From the NCBI GenBank assembly GCA_963802205.1, contig CAWDHW010000006.1, forward strand, positions 62,001-126,000: a DNA stretch of 64,000 nt, written 5' to 3'. The first letter of the stretch is position 1, and each line of letters begins with the position of its first letter. The DNA comes from DYRB01 sp963802205. Its GTDB lineage: Bacteria > Pseudomonadota > Gammaproteobacteria > Chromatiales > Chromatiaceae. This document shows, in pieces, positions 22,885 to 31,669 of this stretch. The notes beneath the pieces are model-generated. The model ran no database searches. It was not told the origin of the DNA and worked only from the letters and a program-made list of their open reading frames with translations. The position numbers and the translations under genes are program-made.

Positions 22885-23115
22885 CAAATGCAAATATATG
22901 TGCTATAAATTTGATTAGACATGAAAACGTGATATTAGACTGATATTTATCATTTAACGTGTCCCTTGTGTCGCGCCTGGGATAAACTGGCAGGTGTGGG
23001 TCGCCGTCCGGTATCGCATGATTACGGCGCTCGAACGGGGTTCGCGTCGTCTTCGCCCGGGTGCTTGGGTAAGCCGCGAGGCCTATGGTCGTAGTTGCTA
23101 CTTGGGGGATTCTGC

Positions 23116-24738
23116 GTGAATGTTCTCGGAAAAGGCGTTTTCAGCATCGTGGTGCTCTTGGGTGCGTTTGTGTCAAGACCGGCTGTCGCTGTGGATTGGG
23201 TCTATCCCATGCAGCGCGGGGACACGGTGTGGGACCTCAGCCACCGCTTCCTGAAGGACTGGCGCCTGTGGCTCGCCGTGAGCGAGCGCAACAATGTGGT
23301 GGCCGACCGCGAGATGCCTCCGGGGACAACCATTCGTTTTCCGGTGGAGTGGCTGCGCAGCGAGAATGCCACTGTGCAGGTCATCAAGGTGCAGGGCGAT
23401 GTCCGCTGTTATCTCGGGTCCCCACGTACCCAGCGCGTACTCAAAGCGGGTGTGACGATGTATGCCGGGGATGAACTGGAAACCGGCGAGGATGCCAACG
23501 CCACCCTGCAGTTCGCCGACGGCACTCGTTTTCTGGTGCAGGAACGGAGTCGGCTGCAACTGGTCTCCGCGCGTCTGATCGGCGGCGAGGTTTCCGACGC
23601 CGAAGTGCGCCTCGAGGAGGGGCGCTCCGAAACCCAAGCCAATCCCAACAAGGCGCCGGGCGCCAGCTTTCGCGTGAATACGCCGGTGGCCTCTGTGGCG
23701 GTGCGGGGGACCGATTTCCGCGTCGGCTCGGAAAATGCCGAGGTGATGCGGGTCTCGGTGACCGAGGGTGGCGTCGCCGTCTCCAACCGCCGCGGGAACA
23801 CGGATCTCCGGACCCGCCAAGGCACCATTATCCGAGTCGGGAAACCCCCCGCCCCGGCGCGCGCCCTGCTGCCCGCACCGGACCTCAGCACCGTCGCCGC
23901 GGTGCAGCGCCACCTGCCCATCGTCCTGCAATGGAAGCCGGTGCCCAAGGCCACCCACTATCGGGTCCAGGTGGCACCGAACGCCTCCTTTGAAACCCTG
24001 CTTCTGGACCGCTTGGCCACGGAGCCATCGGTGAAGCTCGCGCGGCTGCCCGACGGCGATTATTTCCTGCGGGTACGGCCGGTGGATCGCGATGGAATCG
24101 AGGGACTCGACAGCCAGCGGGCGCTCAAGGTCGATGCCCAACCCGAACCGCCCTTCACCCAGACACCTGCCGCGGACGCGAGCGTGCGGGCGGATACCCT
24201 GAGGTTCCGCTGGGCCCAGCCGGCCGGCATCGACCGTTACCGGGTGCAGGTAGCCGCGAAGGACAGGCCCGCTACCCCGCTCTTCGACCAGGTGCTCAGC
24301 GGCACCGAATTTGCGCCCACACCGTCCCTGGCGCCCGGGGTGTACACTTGGCGCATCGCCTCTATCACCGGCGCCGGAAAGGAGGGCCCCTTGAGCCTTC
24401 CTGTGGTCTTCAGGGTGCGCCCCACCCCGGAGTTAGAGGCCCCGGAGATCGAGGGGCAGAGCATGACCTTCCGCTGGCGCGGTGAGCCCGATGAGCGATT
24501 TGTAGTGGAGATGATCGATGAGCGGGACCTCGACCACCCGGTGCAGACGGTGCGGGTGACCGGGCCAGAAGCGACCTTACAAAAACCGCTCCCTGGTGTT
24601 TACTACCTGCGCGCTCGCGGGTTCGGCGCCGATAACCAGCCAGAACCCTGGGGCCCGATGCAGAAGATCACCGTAGCCCCACCACCCGGGGTATCGCAGG
24701 CCGTCGGGGCGGGCGCCCTGCTGTTCCTGCTCTTTTAG
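23116..24738 (+). CDS. LysM-FecR domain exported protein
   Basis: 540 residues from a GTG at 23116 with GGGGA 7 nt upstream. A signal peptide (FSIVVLLGAFVSRPAVA) precedes a LysM-like segment (MQRGDTVWDLSHRFLKDWRL to PPGTTIRFPVEW). A FecR domain follows (VQGDVRCYLGSP, GDELETGEDANATLQFADGT, FRVNTPVASVAVRGTDFRV). The C-terminal half has fibronectin-like repeats (VLQWKPVPKATHYRVQV, LRFRWAQPAGIDRYRVQV). It ends in a short hydrophobic run, ALLFLLF. The protein is probably periplasmic, binding peptidoglycan and sensing or scaffolding. It is 13 bp upstream of the CHASE2-GGDEF gene; FecR-LysM proteins commonly pair with CHASE2-containing cyclases, so the two likely form a sensory unit. Confidence 0.85.
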   Translation: MNVLGKGVFSIVVLLGAFVSRPAVAVDWVYPMQRGDTVWDLSHRFLKDWRLWLAVSERNNVVADREMPPGTTIRFPVEWLRSENATVQVIKVQGDVRCYLGSPRTQRVLKAGVTMYAGDELETGEDANATLQFADGTRFLVQERSRLQLVSARLIGGEVSDAEVRLEEGRSETQANPNKAPGASFRVNTPVASVAVRGTDFRVGSENAEVMRVSVTEGGVAVSNRRGNTDLRTRQGTIIRVGKPPAPARALLPAPDLSTVAAVQRHLPIVLQWKPVPKATHYRVQVAPNASFETLLLDRLATEPSVKLARLPDGDYFLRVRPVDRDGIEGLDSQRALKVDAQPEPPFTQTPAADASVRADTLRFRWAQPAGIDRYRVQVAAKDRPATPLFDQVLSGTEFAPTPSLAPGVYTWRIASITGAGKEGPLSLPVVFRVRPTPELEAPEIEGQSMTFRWRGEPDERFVVEMIDERDLDHPVQTVRVTGPEATLQKPLPGVYYLRARGFGADNQPEPWGPMQKITVAPPPGVSQAVGAGALLFLLF

Positions 24739-24751
24739 AGTAGTCGCGGAG

Positions 24752-26416
24752 ATGGAGAGCCCATTCGCGAGGAGCCCTCTCATCTCCGAACGCCTGCTGC
24801 CGAGCGTGGTGTTGACGCTGTTCGCCCTGCTTTTGCTGGCGAGCGGCCTGACCCACCCGATCGATATCTGGCTGCTCGATCTGCGCAACGCCTTGCTGCC
24901 CGCCGCGCGCGTCCCCGGCGTCGCCATCGTCGAGATCGATGCCCGCAGCCTGCGCGAGGTCGGCCGCTGGCCCTGGTCACGCGCCGAGCATGCGCGTTTG
25001 CTCGATCGCCTGCGGGAGGCCGGCGCCGGCCCCATCGGCTATGAGGTCCTGTTCCTGGAACCCGACACCGCCTCACCCGAGGGCGATGCACGGCTCAGCG
25101 GCGCCATCCACCGTCACGGCGTGGTCGTCCTGCCGATGACGGCGGAGGAGAGCAGCGAGGGTCTATTGAGCGAGACCTTCCCCATCGACCAGCTTTTCGA
25201 CCCGGCCTCCGCCGTGGGCCATGTGGACCGCACCCCCGACCTGCGCTCGGGAATATTCCGGGGCCTGCATCTGTATGCCGGCATCGGCCAGGCACGCTGG
25301 CCAGCCATGCCGCTGGCCATGCTGGCGGTGGGGGGGGAGACCTGGACCCGCTTCGGTGGCGGTGTGGAGCCCCATCCGGGGGGGGAGAACCGGTGGGTGC
25401 GCAGCAACCCGGTGCTGCCGGTATTCTCCCAGTCCCTCGGCGAAATACCCCGCTTCTCCGCCGCCACGGTGTTGAGCGGCGCCTTCGATCCCCAGGCGTT
25501 CAAGGGCCTCTACGTGCTGGTCGGCGTTACCGCAGAGGGACTGGGCCAACGCTTCAGCGCCATCGTATCGGGTCAGCCGAGCCTCCTGTCGGGCGTGGAC
25601 CTCGATGCCCTGGTGCTGCAGAGCCTGCTGCGCGACAACTGGCTACAGGCCCTCAATGGCTGGGCGTGCGCCATCATCACCGTTGTCGTTGTGCTGCTGA
25701 CGGCACTGTTCTCGGTTCACCCCGATGCGCGCCACGTCCTGTGGAAGACCCTGGCCAGTGCGCTGGCCGTGCTCGGTCTTTGGGTGCTCCTGCTCGACCA
25801 TCACTTGTGGTTCCCCACCATGCCAGCGCTCCTCACCCTAGCCCTGGTGCTGGGCACACGGCTTTGGCAGCGCTTGCAGCGCTCGGAGATCGAGGCCTAC
25901 CGCGATTATCTCACCCATGTAGCCAATCGGCGCCGCTTCGGCCAGGTCATCGAGGTGGAATGGCACAGCGCCCTGCGTTGGCGCAAGCCCTTGGCCCTGA
26001 TCCTGCTCGACGTGGATCATTTCAAGCGCTACAACGACACTTACGGCCATCCCGCCGGGGACGCCGCACTGGTGGAGTTGGGCCGGACCCTGGAGGACTC
26101 GGCCAAACGGCCACGCGACCTCAGTGCCCGCTACGGCGGGGAGGAGTTCGCCGTCCTGCTACCGGAAACCGACGCGACCAACGCCCGCATCGTCGCCGAA
26201 CGTATCCGGGCGGCTGTCGAGGCCCTGGCCATGCCGCATAGCGGCAACCCTCCCTTCGAAATCGTCACGGTGAGCCTGGGCGTCGCAAGCCTGATCCCAC
26301 AGACCGAGCAGTCCGCCAAGCTGCTCTTTCGGCTGGCCGACGAGGCCCTCTACGCGGCCAAGCATGCCGGAAGGAACCGCGTCGAGGTGGCCCCCGCGGA
26401 ATCTACGGCAATCTAG
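24752..26416 (+). CDS. CHASE2 sensor diguanylate cyclase
   Basis: 554 residues. One N-terminal membrane segment (LLPSVVLTLFALLLLASGL) leads into an extracytoplasmic CHASE2 domain (VAIVEIDARSLREVGRWPWS, GYEVLFLEPD). About three membrane segments follow (CAIITVVVVLLTALF, ALAVLGLWVLLL, ALLTLALVLGT), then a GGDEF domain with the active site YGGEEFAVLLPETD. An intact inhibitory I-site RPRD sits five residues before GGEEF, so product feedback is likely. The enzyme makes cyclic di-GMP from two GTP. It is co-directional with the FecR-LysM gene, and a convergent crp follows. No frameshift. Confidence 0.9.
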   Translation: MESPFARSPLISERLLPSVVLTLFALLLLASGLTHPIDIWLLDLRNALLPAARVPGVAIVEIDARSLREVGRWPWSRAEHARLLDRLREAGAGPIGYEVLFLEPDTASPEGDARLSGAIHRHGVVVLPMTAEESSEGLLSETFPIDQLFDPASAVGHVDRTPDLRSGIFRGLHLYAGIGQARWPAMPLAMLAVGGETWTRFGGGVEPHPGGENRWVRSNPVLPVFSQSLGEIPRFSAATVLSGAFDPQAFKGLYVLVGVTAEGLGQRFSAIVSGQPSLLSGVDLDALVLQSLLRDNWLQALNGWACAIITVVVVLLTALFSVHPDARHVLWKTLASALAVLGLWVLLLDHHLWFPTMPALLTLALVLGTRLWQRLQRSEIEAYRDYLTHVANRRRFGQVIEVEWHSALRWRKPLALILLDVDHFKRYNDTYGHPAGDAALVELGRTLEDSAKRPRDLSARYGGEEFAVLLPETDATNARIVAERIRAAVEALAMPHSGNPPFEIVTVSLGVASLIPQTEQSAKLLFRLADEALYAAKHAGRNRVEVAPAESTAI

Positions 26417-26476
26417 CGAGCATCGCCCCCTGCGAAGCGGCCGTTACGCGCCGGCCCCGCAATTGGTTAATCGAAA

Positions 26477-26767
26477 GGCTATGTCTGCGTTAAGTGTTGG
26501 CAGACGCCAACCTGCTGAATCCGGGCGATTTCACTCCCTCTTCCCCCCCTTTCCAAAGGGGGGGGAAATCGCGGGGCCCTTGCGCGGCAGGCCGCCCCGG
26601 GGGTGTAGGTCGGGCTTCAGCCCGACGGGGGGTATTCGGTGGATACAGCGATGCCCGGTCGGACTAAAGTCCGACCTACACCCAACGCAGACAGAGCCTA
26701 TGGAAAAGGGGGAGGGCCGGCTAAGCCAGAACGCGGAAGGGCACCAACACTCAATGCAGACATAGCC
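26477..26767. mobile_element. MITE-like element (family A) with 8-bp target duplication
   Basis: 291-bp element. The left terminus GGCTATGTCTGCGTTAAGTG and the inverted right terminus match at 22 of 24 positions. It is bounded by perfect direct repeats AATCGAAA at 26469-26476 and 26768-26775. The interior carries the family A hairpins (GTAGGTCGGGCT and GGTCGGACTAAAGTCC) plus a CCCCCCTTTCC/AAAGGGGGGG hairpin. No open frame codes for a transposase, so it is non-autonomous. It fills most of the gap between the diguanylate cyclase and crp; nothing else is seen there. Confidence 0.8.
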
Positions 26768-26805
26768 AATCGAAAAGCTGAGCGTGCTTGGGTTTTCTCG
26801 GGCCC

Positions 26806-27456
26806 CTAGGCGCGGGACCCGTAGACGGTGATGGTCTTGCCCTTGGCGGTGATGAGGCCCCGTTCCTCCATGCTTTTCAGCACCCGGCCGGCCATCTCGC
26901 GGGAGCAGCCAACCAGGCGCCCAAGCTCAAGACGGGTGATGCGGATCTGCATCCCATCGGGGTGCGTTATCGCCTCGGGCTGTTCGCACAGGTCGAGCAG
27001 GGTGCTGGAGATGCGCTCGGCCACATCCAGGAACGCGAGTCGCCCCGCCTTGCGGCTGGTTTGGAGCAGGCGTGTGGTCAGGTGCCTGCCTACGGCGAAG
27101 AGCAGGTCCTTTGCGTGCTCCCTGAGTTCATTGTCCAACAGGCGGAGCAGTGAGGTGTATGTGATCTCCGCCACAACGCAGTCGGTACGGCTGTGCACCA
27201 CCACATCGCGTACGTCCCGCTGGGTAAACAGGCCCATCTCGCCAATGAATTCACCCTTATTGAGATAAGCGAGAATCAGTTCACGCTTATCTTCATCCTC
27301 CATGAGCACCGTCGCCGATCCCTCCAACAGATAATAAAAGGTATCCGCTGGCGCCCCCTTGGAAACGATGGGGGTATTCTTGTGGTAGGACTTGATTTGG
27401 CAATGTGCCAGTAAGGCTACCAGCCAATCCGGATCGCGACGGGGCTTGTTAATCAA
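26806..27456 (-). CDS. crp: Crp/Vfr-type cyclic-nucleotide-responsive transcription regulator
   Basis: 216 residues with an N-terminal cyclic-nucleotide-binding barrel (GSATVLMEDED, LNKGEFIGEMGLF), a long dimer helix and a C-terminal winged helix. The DNA-reading region is very close to E. coli Crp and Pseudomonas Vfr (MQIRITRLELGRLVGCSREM, GLITAKGKTITVYG). The Thr-Ser pair of the C-helix (LQTSRKAG) is kept, but the Arg-Ser pair that holds the cAMP phosphate in Crp appears as Arg-Asp (VRDVVVHSR). DNA specificity should be Crp-like; ligand specificity is uncertain. Convergent with the diguanylate cyclase. Confidence 0.88.
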   Translation of the reverse strand: MINKPRRDPDWLVALLAHCQIKSYHKNTPIVSKGAPADTFYYLLEGSATVLMEDEDKRELILAYLNKGEFIGEMGLFTQRDVRDVVVHSRTDCVVAEITYTSLLRLLDNELREHAKDLLFAVGRHLTTRLLQTSRKAGRLAFLDVAERISSTLLDLCEQPEAITHPDGMQIRITRLELGRLVGCSREMAGRVLKSMEERGLITAKGKTITVYGSRA

Positions 27457-27868
27457 GGGCTTTAATGTCCGGTGAATTGTACTGATTAGGCTACGGATGC
27501 CACGATTCTAGGCAACCTGAGCGGTGTTGTCGATGGTGGGGCGCCAATTCTTGTGGAATTCTCGCGGCCTGGGTCACATGCGACGGCCGGCGGATGCCAG
27601 AAAAGGCGAGGGTCGCTCTGGCGCAAGCCTAAATTGGGGAGCCCGGGGATAGGCAAAGGCTATCGCTCTGACATAGAACATGCGCTGTCTGGTTTAACGG
27701 TTGGCTCCGAGCCCGACCGCTCTAACGGCTTATCCCGCGGTTCAAAGAGGGTAGGGGGACTGGCTACGAGCAGGTGCGGTGCCAAAGCAGGGGTCGATCT
27801 ACCAGGGCCATGAGGTCGCGCTCGGGGAGGACGGGGTCGGTTAGGGTGGACAGGTCATTGGCCCGGGA
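27457..27868. other. Intergenic region with degenerate family A repeat
   Basis: 412 bp between crp and pgpA. At 27683-27730 the sequence (GGTTGGCTCCGAGCCCGACC, then GCTCTAACGGCTTATCC) matches, in reverse complement, the interior of the element at 22611-22729. The rest shows no convincing gene. The crp promoter should lie near 27460-27530, but no clear consensus boxes were found. Confidence 0.5.
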
Positions 27869-28363
27869 TCAGCCGGCGAACCGAGCAATTCCCTGGAGCG
27901 CGGCCCAGGCCAGGGCCCCCGCCACCAGGTCGTCGAGCATGATCCCAAGGCCACCGTGCACACGGGCGTCCAGTGCGCGGATGGGCCAGGGCTTCCAGAT
28001 GTCGAACAGCCGGAACAGGGCGAAGCCCAGGGCGATCCAGACCCAGCCCGCCGGGGCCGCGGTCATGGTGACCAGAAATCCCACCACCTCGTCCCAGACG
28101 ATGGCCCCGGGATCGCCCCTCCCCAGGTCCCGGGCCGTGGCCCCGCAGGCCCAGACCCCAACCAGGGTGGCCAGGACGAGCAGCGCGAGGTACCAGGGCA
28201 ACGCCAGGCCGGCGACGACCAGATAAAGGGGAACGGCGGCCAGGGTTCCGACGGTACCGGGTGCCCAGGGGGAGAGTCCGGAGCCGAGGCCGAAGGCGAT
28301 CCAGTGCGAGGACCGGCGCCTGTCAAACCCGGACCCGGTCGCCTCAGGTGGAGAAGTGGTCAT
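27869..28363 (-). CDS. pgpA: Phosphatidylglycerophosphatase A
   Basis: 164-residue membrane protein that removes phosphate from phosphatidylglycerophosphate to give phosphatidylglycerol. Family motifs are clear: SGLSPWAPGTVGTLAAVPLY near the N-terminus, WDEVVGFLVTM and FRLFDIWKPWPI, with hydrophobic segments between. ATG at 28361-28363 overlaps the thiL end by 20 nt, the typical thiL-pgpA coupling. It is the last gene of the rib-nusB-thiL-pgpA run. Confidence 0.9.
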   Translation of the reverse strand: MTTSPPEATGSGFDRRRSSHWIAFGLGSGLSPWAPGTVGTLAAVPLYLVVAGLALPWYLALLVLATLVGVWACGATARDLGRGDPGAIVWDEVVGFLVTMTAAPAGWVWIALGFALFRLFDIWKPWPIRALDARVHGGLGIMLDDLVAGALAWAALQGIARFAG

Positions 28364-29306
28364 AGCCCCTGCGCCCCAGGTGAAAGTCTGTCCCGTCCGG
28401 GAGGCGGCAGCGCAGGTCATTACCCTCCCGGATGGTCCCGATGACAGTCAGCGGACAGCCCGCGGCCTGCGCTAGCCCGGGCAGGGTGGCGCGGGCCGCG
28501 GCGGGGAGGGTGAAGCACAGCTCATAGTCGTCGCCGGAGGCGAGGGGCAGGCCCCAATCTGTCCCCGCGATCGCCGCCGCCACTTCAGTGGACAGGGGCA
28601 GGTCCGCCAGGACAATGTCCGCCCCCACCCCGCTCGCCTCCAGGATGTGACCGAGGTCCGCCGCCAGCCCGTCGGAGCAGTCGATCATGGCACTTGCCTG
28701 ACCGCGCAGGGCCAGCCCCGCGGCGACCCGCGGGGTCGGGCGTTCGAGGCGGGCGCGCAGGTCATGCGACAAGGGCTGCCCGGCCAGGATCGCGCGCAGG
28801 GCGAGCCCCGCGTCCCCCAGGGTTCCGCTGACGCAGACCAGATCCCCGGGACGCGCCCCGCGGCGGCGCACCGCCTGGCCAGCCGGAACGAAGCCGTGGA
28901 CCTGGATGCTGATGGCCAAGGGCCCGCTGGTCGTGTCGCCGCCCACGACGGCGACCCCATGCTCCCGGGCCAGGGCATCCAGGCCGCGGCAGAAGGCGGC
29001 AACCCAGTCGGGCCTCGCGCTGGGAAGGGTCTCCGGCAAGGTTAGGGCCAGGGTGGCCCAGGCCGGAGCAGCCCCCATGGCGGCCAGGTCGCTCAGGGAC
29101 ACGGCCAGCGACTTGTGACCCAAGGCCTCGGGATTCGCTTCGGGGAGGAAGTGGACCCCGGACACCAGGGTGTCGATGCTCACCGCCAGATCGCAGCCCG
29201 CAGGGACACGCAGCAGGGCGCAGTCGTCCCCCACCCCCAGGATCACGTCGTCGCGCGACGGACCGAGGTGGGCGAAGTGGTTGCGGATCAGGTCGAACTC
29301 GGACAA
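28344..29306 (-). CDS. thiL: Thiamine-monophosphate kinase
   Basis: 320 residues. ThiL phosphorylates thiamine monophosphate to the diphosphate cofactor. Motifs: FDLIRNHFAHLG start, DVILGVGDDCALLRVP, SIDTLVSGVHF, GHKSLAVSLSDLAAMGA, VVGGDTTSGPL, and MIDCSDGLAADLGHILEASG. All metal-binding aspartates expected for the PurM/ThiL fold are visible. It lies 36 bp after nusB and overlaps pgpA. Confidence 0.93.
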   Translation of the reverse strand: MSEFDLIRNHFAHLGPSRDDVILGVGDDCALLRVPAGCDLAVSIDTLVSGVHFLPEANPEALGHKSLAVSLSDLAAMGAAPAWATLALTLPETLPSARPDWVAAFCRGLDALAREHGVAVVGGDTTSGPLAISIQVHGFVPAGQAVRRRGARPGDLVCVSGTLGDAGLALRAILAGQPLSHDLRARLERPTPRVAAGLALRGQASAMIDCSDGLAADLGHILEASGVGADIVLADLPLSTEVAAAIAGTDWGLPLASGDDYELCFTLPAAARATLPGLAQAAGCPLTVIGTIREGNDLRCRLPDGTDFHLGRRGYDHFST

Positions 29307-29342
29307 GGGGCTGGACCTGTGGGCTGTGCCTTTGGGATGGGG

Positions 29343-29837
29343 TCAGCCTGCGCTGCGCATCTCCAGCGCGCGCGTCTGGCGGGCGGCCTTGTCGAGGACA
29401 CCGTTGACGAAGCGATGCCCGTCGGGCCCGCCGAAGTCCTTCGTCAGGTCCACCGCCTCGTTGATGACGACCCGGTAGGGCACGTCCGGGCAGTGCAGGA
29501 GTTCGTAGGCCCCCAGCCGGAGGACCGCCAGCTCCACCGGGTCTACCTGGTTCAGGACACGGCTGCACAGGGGGCCGAGCAGGGCATCGATCTCGCCGAG
29601 GTGGCGCGGCACGCCCTGCAGCAGGTGATCGAAGAGGTCATGGTCGTAGACCTGGGAGGGTACCTCCCCGGGGGTCGCCTCCTGTGCCGCCGCCAGCAGG
29701 GAATCGGCCACCTCGCCAACCCAGATGGGGTCATCGTGGAAATGTCGGCCAATCTCGGCCGGGCTTTGACCGCTCACCTGCCATTGATACAGGGCGAGCA
29801 TGGCGTAACGCCGCGCCTGGCTGCGGCGACTGGACAT
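29343..29837 (-). CDS. nusB: Transcription antitermination factor NusB
   Basis: 164 residues, all-helical. NusB joins NusE (S10) on boxA RNA to support rRNA antitermination. Typical blocks: SRRSQARRYAMLALYQWQVSG, LDPVELAVLRLGAYEL-like VDPVELAVLRLGAYELL, PYRVVINEAVDLTKDFGG and FVNGVLDKAAR. ATG at 29835-29837, 1 nt after the ribH stop, indicates tight coupling. Confidence 0.93.
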   Translation of the reverse strand: MSSRRSQARRYAMLALYQWQVSGQSPAEIGRHFHDDPIWVGEVADSLLAAAQEATPGEVPSQVYDHDLFDHLLQGVPRHLGEIDALLGPLCSRVLNQVDPVELAVLRLGAYELLHCPDVPYRVVINEAVDLTKDFGGPDGHRFVNGVLDKAARQTRALEMRSAG

Positions 29838-29838
29838 A

Positions 29839-30309
29839 TCAGGCGATCTGCCGCAACAGGTTGACCATCTCGATGGCGGACATAGCGGCCTCGGCCCCCT
29901 TGTTACCCGCCTTGGTCCCGGCGCGCTCGATGGCCTGCTCGATGCTGTCAACCGTGAGCACCCCAAAGGCCACCGGGACGCCGTGCTTGAGGCTGACCTG
30001 GGCTATGCCCTTGACGCACTCCCCGGCGACATATTCGAAGTGCGGTGTCCCGCCACGGATCACGGCCCCGATGGCGACGATGGCGTCGTAACCGCCCTTG
30101 GCGGCCAGGCGCTCCACCGCCAGGGGCATCTCGAAGGCCCCGGGGACACGCACCAGGGTCAGGTCGGCGTCCTCAGCCCCGTGGCGTTTGAGGGTGTCGA
30201 TGGCACCGGCCAGCAGGCTCTCCACCACGAAGCTGTTGAAGCGTGCGACCACCAGACAGAAGCGGGCATTCTGGACGCGGAGGTTGCCCTCGAGGGTCTT
30301 GATCATCAT
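29839..30309 (-). CDS. ribH: 6,7-dimethyl-8-ribityllumazine synthase
   Basis: 156 residues. Condenses the ribityl-aminouracil with dihydroxybutanone phosphate to make lumazine. Motifs: VARFNSFVVESLLAGAIDTL, VPGAFEMPLAVERLA, AIGAVIRGGTPHFEYVAGE, VPVAFGVLTVDSIEQAIERA and GNKGAEAAMSAIEM. Start at ATG 30309 (MMIKTLEGN) rather than the frame opening at 30387, which overlaps ribB. It sits between ribB and nusB as in most gammaproteobacteria. Confidence 0.93.
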   Translation of the reverse strand: MMIKTLEGNLRVQNARFCLVVARFNSFVVESLLAGAIDTLKRHGAEDADLTLVRVPGAFEMPLAVERLAAKGGYDAIVAIGAVIRGGTPHFEYVAGECVKGIAQVSLKHGVPVAFGVLTVDSIEQAIERAGTKAGNKGAEAAMSAIEMVNLLRQIA

Positions 30310-30367
30310 TGGGATTGGGTCCTCTGTGACGCAGTCGGCTTGAGTGCCGGGATGAAAAACCGTTTGG

Positions 30368-31486
<1,119 letters not shown>

Positions 31487-31595
31487 GGGGCGACTACCGG
31501 TTGGCAAAAAACAAGCCGAGCAGATTAGCAGATTCTTGTATTGTGTGTCACTTGCGAGGAGGCCCGTCCCAAACGGGTGGTGCCCGCACATAGGG

Positions 31596-31643
31596 CCCAT
31601 AGGTCCTTTAGGTCCTGGGGGGGCTTGCATGACGCAAGCCCCC
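31596..31643. repeat. Pyrimidine/purine-patterned repeat plus perfect hairpin
   Basis: GGCCCATAGGTCCTTTAGGT at about 31593 is akin to the modules at 39617-39655 and 63589-63630. It is followed by a perfect stem, GGGGGCTTGC (31619-31628) with loop ATGAC and GCAAGCCCCC (31634-31643). On the minus strand the hairpin lies 27 bp after the stop of the carbamoyltransferase-like gene. It has no U-tract, so a role as intrinsic terminator is uncertain. Confidence 0.5.
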
Positions 31644-31669
31644 GGGGCATCAGGTCCGCGCCGCGAACG

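Larger units (their letters stand above)
22424..23115. other. AT-rich divergent intergenic region
   Basis: The 692 bp between the divergent LamG and fecR genes is far richer in A and T than the rest of the window, especially 22500-22612 and 22845-22965. It contains one repeat element (22611-22729) and a perfect Crp-type palindrome (22869-22884). I see no coding sequence. Base composition suggests foreign origin or a nucleoid-protein-bound regulatory region. Confidence 0.7.

Noticed and set aside
22424..23115. Replication origin
   Set aside because: The region is AT-rich, but I see no DnaA-box cluster or replication gene; island composition and regulation explain it better.
13720..27456. Prophage or integrative element with integrase
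   Set aside because: No integrase, recombinase, phage structural gene or tRNA attachment site was found; only small non-autonomous repeats are present.
31487..31560. Possible FMN riboswitch upstream of ribB
   Set aside because: None of the conserved FMN-aptamer stretches (such as AGGGGA and GTGAATTCCC-type segments) is visible in the short leader.
31619..31643. Classical Rho-independent terminator
   Set aside because: The hairpin is perfect but lacks a following U-tract on the relevant strand, so it is listed as a repeat instead.
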